From Acetobacter fallax (GTDB lineage: Bacteria > Pseudomonadota > Alphaproteobacteria > Acetobacterales > Acetobacteraceae), in the NCBI RefSeq assembly GCF_011516735.1, contig NZ_WOSX01000001.1, forward strand, positions 1 through 64,000: a DNA stretch of 64,000 nt, in the 5' to 3' direction. The position numbers and the translations under genes were made by a program. Positions within the stretch are counted from its first letter, which is position 1, and each line of letters begins with the position of its first letter. This document shows, in pieces, positions 55,782 to 64,000 of the stretch. The notes under the pieces are model-generated. The model was given only the letters and a program-made list of their open reading frames with translations, searched no databases and was not told the DNA's origin.

Positions 55782-57329
55782 TCATTCGGCCGCGCTTGTC
55801 GAGGCTTCAGCGGCGACGGCAGCAGCAAGTCGCGAATGAACACGGCCGTAAAAGCGATAGATCGCGGCTCCCAGAGCAAAATAGCTCAGAAGCAGTATTG
55901 CGGGCGTGGGATTACCTGAAAACAGGTCGCGCAGCACATCGATGACCAGTGGCGCGGCCATTACGAAGCAGAACAGGATTCCGAGCGCCGGGATGATTCC
56001 GATCCAGACTCCGCGAACCCGGATTCCTCCCAGCGGCACTCTGAACGGACGCAGAGCGTCCGGACGCGCATTACGGTCCCAGATGACCGTGAAACAGACG
56101 ACACCGAACGCAGAAGCCGTTCCTATGCTCACGAGGTCGCTGATGATGTCGATGGGCAGCAAAGCTGTCGCTATTGCGACCGTGATGCCAAGGATGATCG
56201 AGCCGATCCAGGGCGTGCTGTAACGCGGGTGCAGCATGCTGAAGACGGGCGGGAGCAGGCCGTCACGTGAGATGGTGAAAAAGATCCGGCTCTGGCCATA
56301 AAGCAGGCCAAACAGAACGGAGCAAAGCCCGATGACCGCGCCCAGCTTCACCAGCAGGGCCAGTGATGGCCAGCCTATGGCATCCACGGCAAGTGCCAGC
56401 GGATCTGCGACATCAAGAGTGCGCCAGGGCACGACGCCGATCAGCACGGCGGCCACGCACATATAGACAACAGTGCAGATGAGGAGCGACCCGATGATAC
56501 CGATCGGGATATCGCGGCGTGGGTTTCTGGCCTCGGAGGATGCCGTGGAAACGGCTTCGAAACCGACATAGGCGAAGAAAATGATGGAAGCGGCGCGAAA
56601 AATACCTGGGATCCCGTAACGGAACGATCCTTCGGAGGGCGGGATGAAAGGGTGCCAGTATTCTGTGTGTACGGAACGCAGTCCGACGATCATGAACACG
56701 AAGAGCACGCCGACTTTCAGCATGACAATCGCCGTATTGATTTTGACGGATTCCTGTACGCCCATCACCAGAAACACGGTGACGAACAGCACGACAGCAG
56801 CACCGACAAAGTCGATATGAGGTCCGACGGACGCCAGCATGCCAGTGGGTGTGAGTATGGTCTGGATGAACGTCCGGCACAGCATGTCAGGGACGTTGAC
56901 GCCAAAATCATGCAGGAGGCTGACGGCGTATCCGGAAAATCCCGCGGCGACACCGGCGCAGGAAACGCCGTATTCCAGCAGCAGGAGCCAGCCGACCCAC
57001 CAGGCTGCACGTTCTCCAAGCGAGACATAGGCATAGCTGTAGGCAGACCCCGAGACAGGCATCGCCGAAGCCAGTTCTCCATAGGCGAGTGCCGTAAACA
57101 GGCAGGCGAGCCCGGCGATAACGAAAGAGATGATGATCGCCGGCCCCGCATAGTTTGCCGCGGCTGTGCCGGTCATGACGTAAATTCCGGCACCGATGGT
57201 CGAACCGACGCCCAGCATTGTGAGCTGGACCGGACCGAGCGAACGCTTCAGTCCGCTGTTCTCATTTTCCATCTCAATGCGCTCGATGGATTTACGCAGC
57301 GCTCGGGCACCGGACAGGGGACGGGTCAT
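55782..57329 (-). CDS. APC-family amino acid permease (cationic amino acid transporter type)
   Basis: A 515-residue, 12-14 helix APC transporter. TM1 has MLGVGSTIGAGIYVMTGTAA, the substrate-binding GxG region; TM6 has IIFFAYVGFEAVSTASSEAR; and RRDIPIGIIGSLLICT follows, as in CAT-type (SLC7A-like, YfnA) permeases. N-terminal 30 residues are charged. Transcribed from its own 300-base upstream region. Confidence 0.88.
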   Translation of the reverse strand: MTRPLSGARALRKSIERIEMENENSGLKRSLGPVQLTMLGVGSTIGAGIYVMTGTAAANYAGPAIIISFVIAGLACLFTALAYGELASAMPVSGSAYSYAYVSLGERAAWWVGWLLLLEYGVSCAGVAAGFSGYAVSLLHDFGVNVPDMLCRTFIQTILTPTGMLASVGPHIDFVGAAVVLFVTVFLVMGVQESVKINTAIVMLKVGVLFVFMIVGLRSVHTEYWHPFIPPSEGSFRYGIPGIFRAASIIFFAYVGFEAVSTASSEARNPRRDIPIGIIGSLLICTVVYMCVAAVLIGVVPWRTLDVADPLALAVDAIGWPSLALLVKLGAVIGLCSVLFGLLYGQSRIFFTISRDGLLPPVFSMLHPRYSTPWIGSIILGITVAIATALLPIDIISDLVSIGTASAFGVVCFTVIWDRNARPDALRPFRVPLGGIRVRGVWIGIIPALGILFCFVMAAPLVIDVLRDLFSGNPTPAILLLSYFALGAAIYRFYGRVHSRLAAAVAAEASTSAAE

Positions 57330-57633
57330 GATGGGGTAATGGTCTCCTGCGCAGGATCGGTTCAGTGTGGCACGTTATCTCATTTGCGTACCGGACTGTG
57401 TTTAACCAGGAACGTTAACGTAAGGAAACATTCCGTGGAATGGTGGCCCTGCTGAAAGGCACTGTAAAACTCCGTTTTCCGGAAGATAAGCAATAGGAAT
57501 CCTGAAAAACTCCCGTCAGCGAAAGGCCGTAATCCATTCTTCAAATGAACCTGGTCAGAGAAAACGCACACTTTGACTGCCCGGATTTATCTTGCCGGAC
57601 GCTCAGAGTGCACCCCCGGCAAACGGAATGCGA
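57330..57633. other. Upstream region of the permease gene
   Basis: About 300 bases without a gene, between uppP and the permease on the same strand. It holds the inverted repeat CATTCC-GT-GGAATG at 57429-57442 and AACGTTAACGT near 57411, either of which could be an operator. No riboswitch is recognised. Confidence 0.45.
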
Positions 57634-58497
57634 TCAGAGAACGCCTCCGAGCACGACCAGCGAACCGAGACCGAGTGCGATGCAGTAATAAGCAAACGGA
57701 GCCAGTGCCCAGTTATCGTGATTGCGAAAATAACGCATCAGGATCGTAGTGCTGATCAGCGCCGTGATGCCGGACACGACTGCCGCGATGATGCCAATGT
57801 GGATCTGTTCGTGCGTGATGGCCATATGACGCATTTTGACAATCTGGTGCGCGGTGGCCGCCAGAATGATCGGTTCAGCCATGAGGAAGGAGAAGCGCGC
57901 GGCGACATCGTGATGCAGACCACGGAGAAGGCCGCCGGCAATGGTTGCGCCTGAGCGTGAGAGACCAGGAAAGAGCGCGAGGCACTGGAAGGAGCCTATG
58001 AACAGGGCATCTCGCGCGGTGAGGCTTGCGATCGGGCGTGAGGATGCCGTGGCATCCGGCGTGGGGCCAAAGCGGCCGCGCAGTCGCTCTACCGCAAGCA
58101 GCAACAGACCGTTCAGGACGAGCAGACCAGCGACGGGCAGCGGAGAGCCGAACAGGTGTCGGAGAATATGCTCCAGAGCGGCGCCGATGATGACAGCGGG
58201 AAGCGTGGCGATAGCGAGCAGCCACAGAATTTTGAAGCTTTCGACCCGGTAGCGGCTGCCGTGGAGGCCCAGCGCGCCGCCGATGATAGCGGCCCAGTCA
58301 CGCCAGAAAAAGACGAACAGAGCCACGGACGTTCCGAGGTGAAGCATGACGAGGAATGGGAGAAAAATTTCGTCGCTCTCGTTGAAGGGCCAGTGAAGCA
58401 GGGCTGGCAGGAGAACGGCGTGACCCAGGCTGCTGACGGGAAAAAGCTCTGTCGCTCCCTGCAGGATTGCGATGATAAGAGCTTGCAGCAGTGTCAT
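57634..58497 (-). CDS. Undecaprenyl-diphosphatase UppP (BacA)
   Basis: A 287-residue inner-membrane phosphatase that recycles undecaprenyl diphosphate to the monophosphate for peptidoglycan and polysaccharide synthesis; its overproduction gives bacitracin resistance. Motifs are QGATELFPVSSLGHAVLLPA and FPGLSRSGATIAGGLLRGL, both catalytic loops. Length is within the family range. Confidence 0.94.
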   Translation of the reverse strand: MTLLQALIIAILQGATELFPVSSLGHAVLLPALLHWPFNESDEIFLPFLVMLHLGTSVALFVFFWRDWAAIIGGALGLHGSRYRVESFKILWLLAIATLPAVIIGAALEHILRHLFGSPLPVAGLLVLNGLLLLAVERLRGRFGPTPDATASSRPIASLTARDALFIGSFQCLALFPGLSRSGATIAGGLLRGLHHDVAARFSFLMAEPIILAATAHQIVKMRHMAITHEQIHIGIIAAVVSGITALISTTILMRYFRNHDNWALAPFAYYCIALGLGSLVVLGGVL

Positions 58498-58741
58498 AAA
58501 TGACCCTCGTTCTTGTTCTGGACGTTACCTGGCGAGAAAATGACTCGTATCGGATGGCGTCTGACTGAAATTTACCCGAACTTAACGCGGTCCGCTGAAC
58601 GGCGATACAGTGGTTGTTACGCAATGTTCGCAGGACCCGGGTTATCGGAAGGTGGCAGTGCTTGACGATATACGGATCGCACCCGCTTATTGCCGTCTGG
58701 AAGCAGGGGTGGTCCCTGCTGATTGAATTAAGGGGCGCTCA

Positions 58742-59203
58742 ATGGGTCATCGCCGTGAGGCCGGAACGATTGTTTTCAGTTTTGTCGTGCTGGCGGTGAC
58801 GGCAGGGTTCGCCGTTTATGCTCACAGCACACAGGGCAGTCATGGTGCCGCGCGGTATCCACTCTCCGCGCAGTTCATTTCAGCGAACGGACTGGCAAGA
58901 GGGGCGGATGTGGATCTTGGAGGCGTGCCGGTCGGACGTGTATCCGGGATACGTCTGGACCCGGCAAGTGCAATGGCTATTGTCGATTTTGAAGTGAATG
59001 ACTCGCTGCATTTTCCTGTCGACAGCGTTCTCACTGTGGGAAGCGCGTCGCTCTCCGGGGATTATGCGCTGATGATCGAGCCCGGAAAATCGGCACAACA
59101 CACCAGACCTGGTGATGTGCTCACAAATACGCGCGAACCTGCGAGTCTGGAACAGCAGGTCAGCAACTATATTTTTGGCAATGGCGGGCTGCCTACGAAC
59201 TGA
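58742..59203 (+). CDS. MlaD-family lipid-transport protein, orphan
   Basis: A 153-residue protein with an N-terminal anchor (IVFSFVVLAVTAGFAVYA) and a single MCE/MlaD domain: LSAQFISANGLARGADVDLG, GVPVGRVSGIRLDPASAMAI and VGSASLSGDYALMIEPG. MlaD forms hexameric rings in the periplasm that carry phospholipids for outer-membrane asymmetry. No mlaE, mlaF or mlaC is adjacent. AAGGGG precedes the ATG. Confidence 0.88.
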   Translation: MGHRREAGTIVFSFVVLAVTAGFAVYAHSTQGSHGAARYPLSAQFISANGLARGADVDLGGVPVGRVSGIRLDPASAMAIVDFEVNDSLHFPVDSVLTVGSASLSGDYALMIEPGKSAQHTRPGDVLTNTREPASLEQQVSNYIFGNGGLPTN

Positions 59204-59225
59204 CCCTGATGCTCCGGTTATATGG

Positions 59226-60482
59226 TCAATCGTTAAGCGGATAGGATCGCATCAGGCGACGCTGTTCACGCCAGAGACGGATACCACGGAACAGACGCGT
59301 GGATTTCCAGCCGCGCTTACGGTTTTCGGCACCAATGCGGAAAGCCTCACCATAATGATGAAACTGTGCGGCATAAGCCTCGCGGAGGGTCGTTCTGGCA
59401 TCCCATATATGGGTTGCTTCTGAACCGACGCCGTTGATCTCGATAATTTCGAAATCCTTTCCCTGGCGAAGGGCCTCAACGGAACGAAATTTCAGATCAA
59501 CCCGCCCGAAATGAAATTCGGGAATGTCCTGCATGATGCGGTCAACGGCTGTGACCAGTTCAGGGGTAATATCCGCAGCACCATTGCGGAAGACAGATCC
59601 CTTGCAGTGATTACCTGTGAAAACGAGGGGGAGGTGTTCGCCTTCTGGCAGAATGTCATTGAGACGACTGGCCAGACGAGGCCGGTAGATCTGTGGCACG
59701 AGACGCGTGCGTGGATCGGCGGCGAGAAGTTCATCAACCGTTGACCTGCCATCGCCGGTAAGGGCGGGGATATCCTTGTAGGTAACCGAGGTGATGCGCC
59801 CCTGTCTGTCATTCGCGTGACGGATATAGAACAGGCCGGCTTCATGTTCCCAGGGAATGAGGCGCTGAATAACGAGCCGGACACCACGGGGAAACGCGGC
59901 AAGAGCTTCTGCCAGAGCTTCTTTTGTCGCGGTAAGCTTCACGCCGGTGCCATTGCAGCCGATATCGGGCTTCACCACGACAGGCAATGAGATGCCGGCA
60001 GCAGCCAGCGCGGATTCGGCGCGGGCGAGATCGTCAGTGTCGGTGTCCAGCACGACATAAGGTGCGATGGCAGTCCGGGCGACATCGCCAGCCATATCGA
60101 GGATCGCGCTTTTGCTCTCGCAACAGAGACCACCTGTAGTGATCTTTGGATTGGCGGCTGTCGGCATACCAAAATCGCGATAACGGATACCCAGGGCGAT
60201 CCACCAGGCGACAATAGGAGTGTAGAACAACCAGCCTGGCCAGAACTCGAAGAAACTGACGGGCTCCTTACTTTCCTTATCGCGCGACAGATTTGTCTGT
60301 GTGCGCATCGGATCAGATTTTTTGTCGTGCGATCCGGGCTGACCGTCTGCCGCGTGACCGGTGTTCCCGAGTGAGGGCGGTAAGCCTCGGGCCGGACCGG
60401 CATTGCGAGTCGCATTATCCGAAGGTGAGGAAAGGCTGTCACTGGTGGTCATGAGCGACTCTGTGTCCTGCATCTGATCCAT
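59226..60482 (-). CDS. ATP-grasp protein of unknown substrate, paired with DedA
   Basis: A 418-residue protein. After about 80 low-complexity polar residues (signal-less) comes a hydrophobic stretch FFEFWPGWLFYTPIVAWWIA, then an ATP-grasp fold: LPVVVKPDIGCNGTGVKLTA, VIQRLIPWEHEAGLFYIRHA and FEIIEINGVGSEATHIWDAR, where the glutamates and asparagine bind magnesium-ATP. Such enzymes ligate a carboxylate to an amine. ATG at 60482 follows CAGGAC; it lies 16 bases after the DedA stop. The substrate is unknown; similar proteins are sometimes mislabelled D-Ala-D-Ala ligase. Confidence 0.72.
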   Translation of the reverse strand: MDQMQDTESLMTTSDSLSSPSDNATRNAGPARGLPPSLGNTGHAADGQPGSHDKKSDPMRTQTNLSRDKESKEPVSFFEFWPGWLFYTPIVAWWIALGIRYRDFGMPTAANPKITTGGLCCESKSAILDMAGDVARTAIAPYVVLDTDTDDLARAESALAAAGISLPVVVKPDIGCNGTGVKLTATKEALAEALAAFPRGVRLVIQRLIPWEHEAGLFYIRHANDRQGRITSVTYKDIPALTGDGRSTVDELLAADPRTRLVPQIYRPRLASRLNDILPEGEHLPLVFTGNHCKGSVFRNGAADITPELVTAVDRIMQDIPEFHFGRVDLKFRSVEALRQGKDFEIIEINGVGSEATHIWDARTTLREAYAAQFHHYGEAFRIGAENRKRGWKSTRLFRGIRLWREQRRLMRSYPLND

Positions 60483-60498
60483 TGTCGTCCTGACCTGT

Positions 60499-61104
60499 TC
60501 AGCCGGGGGGGCGCATGCGGGCGACGTGGCGCCCGACGAGAATGATTGACAGGATAAAGCCTGCGATCCCGACCCAGCGCCAGGCCCCCAGACTGTCGAG
60601 CAGAACCTGACCGAGACGGAGCGATAGCGCAAACAGCGCCGTTGTCCAGATCAGCGTTGCGACCGCTGTGGCGAAGATGAAAACCCAGAATCCAGCACCA
60701 AAAAATCCACTTGCCGTGTAGATGGGTAATCTGGTGCCGGGGATAAAACGGCAGACGAAGACGACGCGGAACAGCGACGCACCGGTCCACCAGCCTCCTG
60801 CCGGTGGTGCGGGTGTGCCGTCTCTGCGGGTGCTGGACGGCGCCCAGCGGCGTGCGGCGGGCCAGAATGCCGCGAGTCTTCCCAGACCATAAAGCCCGGC
60901 GTCTCCGACAATGATGCCGACATAAAGGGACGGCAGAGCGACCAGAATCGGCACGACACCGCTTCCGACGGCAATAGCGGTCAGGATCGTGGCGCCATCT
61001 TCCAGAATGAAGGTGCCGAGCAGAATGGCGATAGCCTGTGCGAGAGGGTCATGAACCGCGGCGGTCAGCCATACAGTCAGCGACCCGGTGGAAGCGAGAG
61101 ACAT
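60499..61104 (-). CDS. DedA-family membrane protein
   Basis: A 201-residue DedA/SNARE-associated (VTT) protein of about five helices. The conserved GLYGLGRLAAFWPAARRW and RVVFVCRFIPGTRLPIYTAS segments are seen, the latter matching the essential FxRFxPGxR motif. DedA proteins flip undecaprenyl phosphate or phospholipids. ATG at 61104 is preferred; a TTG 12 codons upstream lacks a ribosome site at proper distance. First gene of a two-gene unit with the ATP-grasp gene. Confidence 0.83.
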   Translation of the reverse strand: MSLASTGSLTVWLTAAVHDPLAQAIAILLGTFILEDGATILTAIAVGSGVVPILVALPSLYVGIIVGDAGLYGLGRLAAFWPAARRWAPSSTRRDGTPAPPAGGWWTGASLFRVVFVCRFIPGTRLPIYTASGFFGAGFWVFIFATAVATLIWTTALFALSLRLGQVLLDSLGAWRWVGIAGFILSIILVGRHVARMRPPG

Positions 61105-61295
61105 GGCGCTGCTCTTCGCACGGTCCGGGCTGATCTCCAATTCCTGCCATGCCGCATGGTTGTGGGTCTGTTGCCGGGATGCATGAATTCGCGCGATAAG
61201 TTAACATCCCGGCAAGGTAATCACTCGCGGCGTGTGGAACGACAGGGGGAATGAACGGACGTAAGGCCCCTCAGATTTTGACACGCTTAAATTGA

Positions 61296-61835
61296 ATGGA
61301 ATTTCCAGCTTTGGCAGCGAAACTGTTTTCGATTGAAGATCTTGCCCGCAGTATCCCCGGCCTGCCTGACAGCGGCCCGGGAAGACTGGCAGCGCTGCGG
61401 GCAGCGGCTGGTAACAGACAGGCGCCGGCGGCGCTCGGTGTGCGGCCCCGGCGGTCAGGTCGTGCGTTATCGCCGGAGGTCGTCAGGGTCGCGGAGATCG
61501 AAGCTGTAGCCGGCGCGGGCGTTGTGGAAACGCCGGTACAATCGCTGGCTTCTCTCTCAGAGGATGAGGCGCGGGACATTCCCACGGAAGCTCTGTATTT
61601 CGACCGCGAATGGTATGTGCGCACTTACCCGGATGTTGCGCAGTCCGGAATGGATCCCGTGCGGCATTTCCGCGAGTGCGGCGACAGGGAAGGGCGCAAT
61701 CCCAACCCGCATTTTAACGCACGTCTCTATCTGGCCGCCAATCCGGACGCGGCGCATGGGTCGCTCACGCCGTTCGAGCATTTCATTATGTATGGCATCG
61801 AAGAGCGCCGCAGGCTTCGTCCTGACATACTCTGA
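61296..61835 (+). CDS. Unrecognised protein with two W/LY-x-YPD-type repeats
   Basis: A 179-residue protein whose family I do not fully recognise. Residues 105-175 hold two copies of a roughly 35-residue unit: FDREWYVRTYPDVAQSGMDP-VRHFRECGDREGRNPNP and ARLYLAANPDAAHGSLTPF-EHFIMYGIEERRRLRPD. This unit normally occurs as a tail or linker in large glycosyltransferases; here it is alone. The N-terminal 100 residues are alanine/arginine-rich and probably disordered. Ribosome site is weak. Confidence 0.6.
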   Translation: MEFPALAAKLFSIEDLARSIPGLPDSGPGRLAALRAAAGNRQAPAALGVRPRRSGRALSPEVVRVAEIEAVAGAGVVETPVQSLASLSEDEARDIPTEALYFDREWYVRTYPDVAQSGMDPVRHFRECGDREGRNPNPHFNARLYLAANPDAAHGSLTPFEHFIMYGIEERRRLRPDIL

Positions 61836-61981
61836 CAGCCTTTTCGACGATCCGGGACAAAGTGAGAACCAAAGCGATTGCAGCTCTGGAGCGCAGTTCA
61901 GGAACGCCGTAAAGAGACGTCGGCGCGGGTGGACAGATTACCTCTTTCACTGATTCGCAGTTGCTCCGGGAGAGACGCAGA

Positions 61982-63004
61982 ATGGTTCGCTTGATCGGTC
62001 GTCGGGCCGCAATTCATGGTCTTGCACTGGCTGGTGTGGGAGCATGCCTGGTTCCGGCGCAGGGGAGAGCACGGCAGTCTGTGTCGACCGGTCCGGCGAG
62101 TGCCGGCGGAAGCTACGTGTCATTTCTGGCCGGTGTCCGCAGTCAGGCAGTTGGTATGGGGATCGCGCCTGACATCGCGGCTGAGGCGCTTGCACTGACA
62201 CGAGAGCCTAACGCAAAGGTTCTGAAGCTGGACCGGCATCAGCCGGAATTCACTCTGACATGGGCACAATATCGCGCGCGCGTAATTTCTCAGGGGAAAA
62301 TTGACGCGGGACGTGCTGCTCTTGCAGCAAACGGGACGGCGCTTTCAGCAGTCGAATCGCGGGCAGGCGTGGACCGCCAGCCTGTCATGGGAATATGGGG
62401 CCTGGAATCCTTTTACGGGCGGCTCACCGGCAGCTTTAATGTGGTCGATGCGCTGGCCACGCTGGCTTATGACGGTCGCCGGTCAGCGTTTTTTCGTGCC
62501 GAACTGCTCAAGGCGCTGAAAATTCTCAATGAACGGAGAATTATACCGGCCGGGATGACGGGCAGTTATGCCGGTGCGATGGGGCAGCCTCAGTTCATGC
62601 CGAGCGCCTATCTTCAGTATGCGAAGGCGTTTGATGGTTCGGCACGGGCTGACATCTGGAAGACGGTTCCCGACGTGATGATGTCGATTGCGAATTATCT
62701 GGCGCGTTGCGGCTGGCGGTCCGGTGAACCATGGGGACAGGAGATTCAGGTTCCGGACTCACTGGCGCAGGGTGATCTTGGCCGGGAGCATACGCGTACT
62801 CTTGCGGCATGGATGCAGGCCGGCGTTAAGCGGCTGGATGGCACCCCTTTCACGCGGGCCGACATTGAGGGCGCGGTGCTGCGTCCTGACGGACCGGGCG
62901 GACAGGCCTTTATGGTCTATCATAATTTTGGTGTCATCCGCCGCTATAACCCCTCTGATTATTACGCTCTTGGCGTTGGTCTGATGGGTAATCTCACAAT
63001 ATGA
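61982..63004 (+). CDS. Lytic murein transglycosylase, MltB family
   Basis: A 340-residue periplasmic SLT_2 protein that cleaves glycan strands of peptidoglycan. The catalytic glutamate is in GIWGLESFYGRLTGSFNVVD, followed by PAGMTGSYAGAMGQPQFMPS and ANYLARCGWRSGEPWG. The N-terminal signal contains GRRAAIHGLALAGVGACLV, so Tat export or lipidation at the cysteine is possible. ATG at 61982 follows GGGAGAGACG; a TTG at 61961 is upstream of that site. It overlaps rlpA by four bases. Confidence 0.9.
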   Translation: MVRLIGRRAAIHGLALAGVGACLVPAQGRARQSVSTGPASAGGSYVSFLAGVRSQAVGMGIAPDIAAEALALTREPNAKVLKLDRHQPEFTLTWAQYRARVISQGKIDAGRAALAANGTALSAVESRAGVDRQPVMGIWGLESFYGRLTGSFNVVDALATLAYDGRRSAFFRAELLKALKILNERRIIPAGMTGSYAGAMGQPQFMPSAYLQYAKAFDGSARADIWKTVPDVMMSIANYLARCGWRSGEPWGQEIQVPDSLAQGDLGREHTRTLAAWMQAGVKRLDGTPFTRADIEGAVLRPDGPGGQAFMVYHNFGVIRRYNPSDYYALGVGLMGNLTI

Positions 63005-63894
63005 ACTGCGGCGCACTGAGGTGGACGGCTCTCGCTCCTCTCGCGATTCTGACTGGCTGTCATCCTCCTGCCCCCGCTGCCCCGCCACCGTCTCATGTGC
63101 ATTACGTGGTTGGAGCGCCATGGGTCGCAAACGGGGTGTGGCATTATCCGCGTCAGGATTTCGCGTTTCGGGAAACAGGGCTGGCTGTCATTGACGCTCC
63201 CCCCCGGGGACAGCGTCTGACAGCGGATGGGGAAGTCTATGATGCGATGGCCATGGCTGGCGCACATCCGACGCTTCAGCTTCCGGTCATGGTATCTGTG
63301 CGCAACATGGAAAACGGACGGACGATCGAAATCCGCCTGAATGATCGCGGTCCTGCCAATCGGGGCCGGCTGATATCGCTGACACCGGAGGCGGCACGGG
63401 CACTGGCGATCGTTCAGGAACCGGCACGAGTTGAAGTGACGGAACTCGAACTGCCGAGCCGGGGGTATGCCGAGACGCTGCCTGGCGGTCCTCTGCTGGA
63501 TATGCAGGCGGCACCGGTTGGCTTTGTTCAGAAAGAGGCGCTCGACTCGTCGGGACGTCGCGCGGGCATTGCAGGGGCGGGGACAGGTGCGACCGGACCT
63601 GGACGGGAGACAGTCGCGTCCGGCACGGCGATTTTGCCGGCGTTACCTGTGACCGTGACGCAGGGCTGGGCGACACCGGGCGCGCTGTGGGTTGAAGCAG
63701 GACGGTTTACTGAGCGACGTTATGCCGCACTGGCCGCGGAACGGGCTGGCGGAACGGTGTGGCGCCCCTCAGAAGGCAACGGCCCGGCCTGGGCGGTTCG
63801 TGTCGGGCCGTTCGTTCGTGTGGAAGATGCAGACGCAGCACTGGACCGCGCCCTGACGGACGGGTTAACGGGTGCTCACATCATCGTCGAATAG
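63001..63894 (+). CDS. RlpA-like lipoprotein with SPOR domain
   Basis: A 297-residue septal-ring lytic transglycosylase of denuded glycan. The signal peptide ends LAILTGC (lipobox); the double-psi barrel has GQRLTADGEVYDAMAMAGAH, where an aspartate/glutamate pair is catalytic, and NDRGPANRGRLISLTPEAAR. The C-terminal SPOR domain (WVEAGRFTERRYAALAAERA and VRVGPFVRVEDADAAL) binds denuded septal glycan. Coupled to the upstream transglycosylase by ATGA. Confidence 0.93.
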   Translation: MNCGALRWTALAPLAILTGCHPPAPAAPPPSHVHYVVGAPWVANGVWHYPRQDFAFRETGLAVIDAPPRGQRLTADGEVYDAMAMAGAHPTLQLPVMVSVRNMENGRTIEIRLNDRGPANRGRLISLTPEAARALAIVQEPARVEVTELELPSRGYAETLPGGPLLDMQAAPVGFVQKEALDSSGRRAGIAGAGTGATGPGRETVASGTAILPALPVTVTQGWATPGALWVEAGRFTERRYAALAAERAGGTVWRPSEGNGPAWAVRVGPFVRVEDADAALDRALTDGLTGAHIIVE

Positions 63895-63903
63895 GGATTC
63901 AAC

Positions 63904-64000
63904 GTGCAGACCCGACGGATTCTTCTTGTCAGCGGCACAGCCGCTTTTGCCGGTGGTGCTGGTGTTCTCAGCGGGGCTGCCCTGCCGGAAACGGCGCTCG
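63904..64000 (+). CDS. Start of exported protein, probable D-Ala-D-Ala carboxypeptidase (cut by window edge)
   Basis: A GTG at 63904 with AGGGA upstream opens a frame reading MQTRRILLVSGTAAFAGGAG and continues to the window end, a signal peptide with a twin arginine. In alphaproteobacteria rlpA is usually followed by a penicillin-binding D,D-carboxypeptidase (dacA/dacC). That identity is from gene order only. Confidence 0.5.
   Translation, partial: MQTRRILLVSGTAAFAGGAGVLSGAALPETAL

Overview
The window reads as chromosome of an acetic acid bacterium (Alphaproteobacteria, Acetobacteraceae, probably Acetobacter or a close relative). This rests on the alphaproteobacterial markers trcR (DUF1013), a BamF-type DUF3035 lipoprotein, paired DUF465 proteins, the ileS-lspA order, a RamB/ScfR-type regulator next to aceA-glcB, and a TPR-glycosyltransferase fusion I associate with this family. 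The genus is an inference; there is no rRNA in the window. Coding density is high, there is one tRNA (Met-CAT, elongator), one insertion-sequence end at the left edge, and no CRISPR array or prophage.

Layout. 1-3.5 kb: an IS3-type end, then a surface-polysaccharide operon (GT4 glycosyltransferase, Wzy/WaaL-like polytopic protein, PAP2-like phosphatase). 4-18 kb: housekeeping and metabolism (M32 carboxypeptidase, SulP transporter, Nudix, mazG, SDR, GNAT, TPR-glycosyltransferase, acyltransferase 3, COG2509 flavoprotein, purEK). 18-20.4 kb: DUF465 pair, trcR, rpmE, mscL. 20.4-25.3 kb: a glutarate-type catabolic locus (gcdH, CaiB-family CoA-transferase, MFS) with a divergent LysR regulator. 25.5-30.5 kb: a visibly A+T-richer four-gene block (MBOAT, FkbH-like HAD protein, acyl carrier protein, membrane-anchored SGNH protein) that parallels the Dlt D-alanylation machinery with FkbH in place of the DltA ligase. 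30.8-36.8 kb: D-galactonate operon (IclR, dgoK, dgoA, dgoD, MFS, SMP-30 lactonase). 37-44 kb: lrgAB, then the glyoxylate shunt glcB/aceA with its divergent regulator. 44-52 kb: gloA, the ileS-lspA-bamF operon, a PepSY membrane protein behind a Fur-like palindrome, small stress-type and molybdate-binding proteins. 52-64 kb: tlpA/argH back to back, an LptM-like 45-residue lipoprotein, a heptamer tandem repeat, GT2, tRNA-Met, amino-acid permease, uppP, orphan MlaD, ATP-grasp/DedA, and a peptidoglycan cluster (MltB-like, rlpA, start of a probable D,D-carboxypeptidase).

Two things stand out. The first is the Dlt-like acylation block, which I predict activates glycerate (or another acyl group formed by FkbH) on a dedicated ACP and transfers it to an exported glycan. 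The second is a family of modular palindromic intergenic repeats, five of whose six copies here lie exactly between convergent genes.
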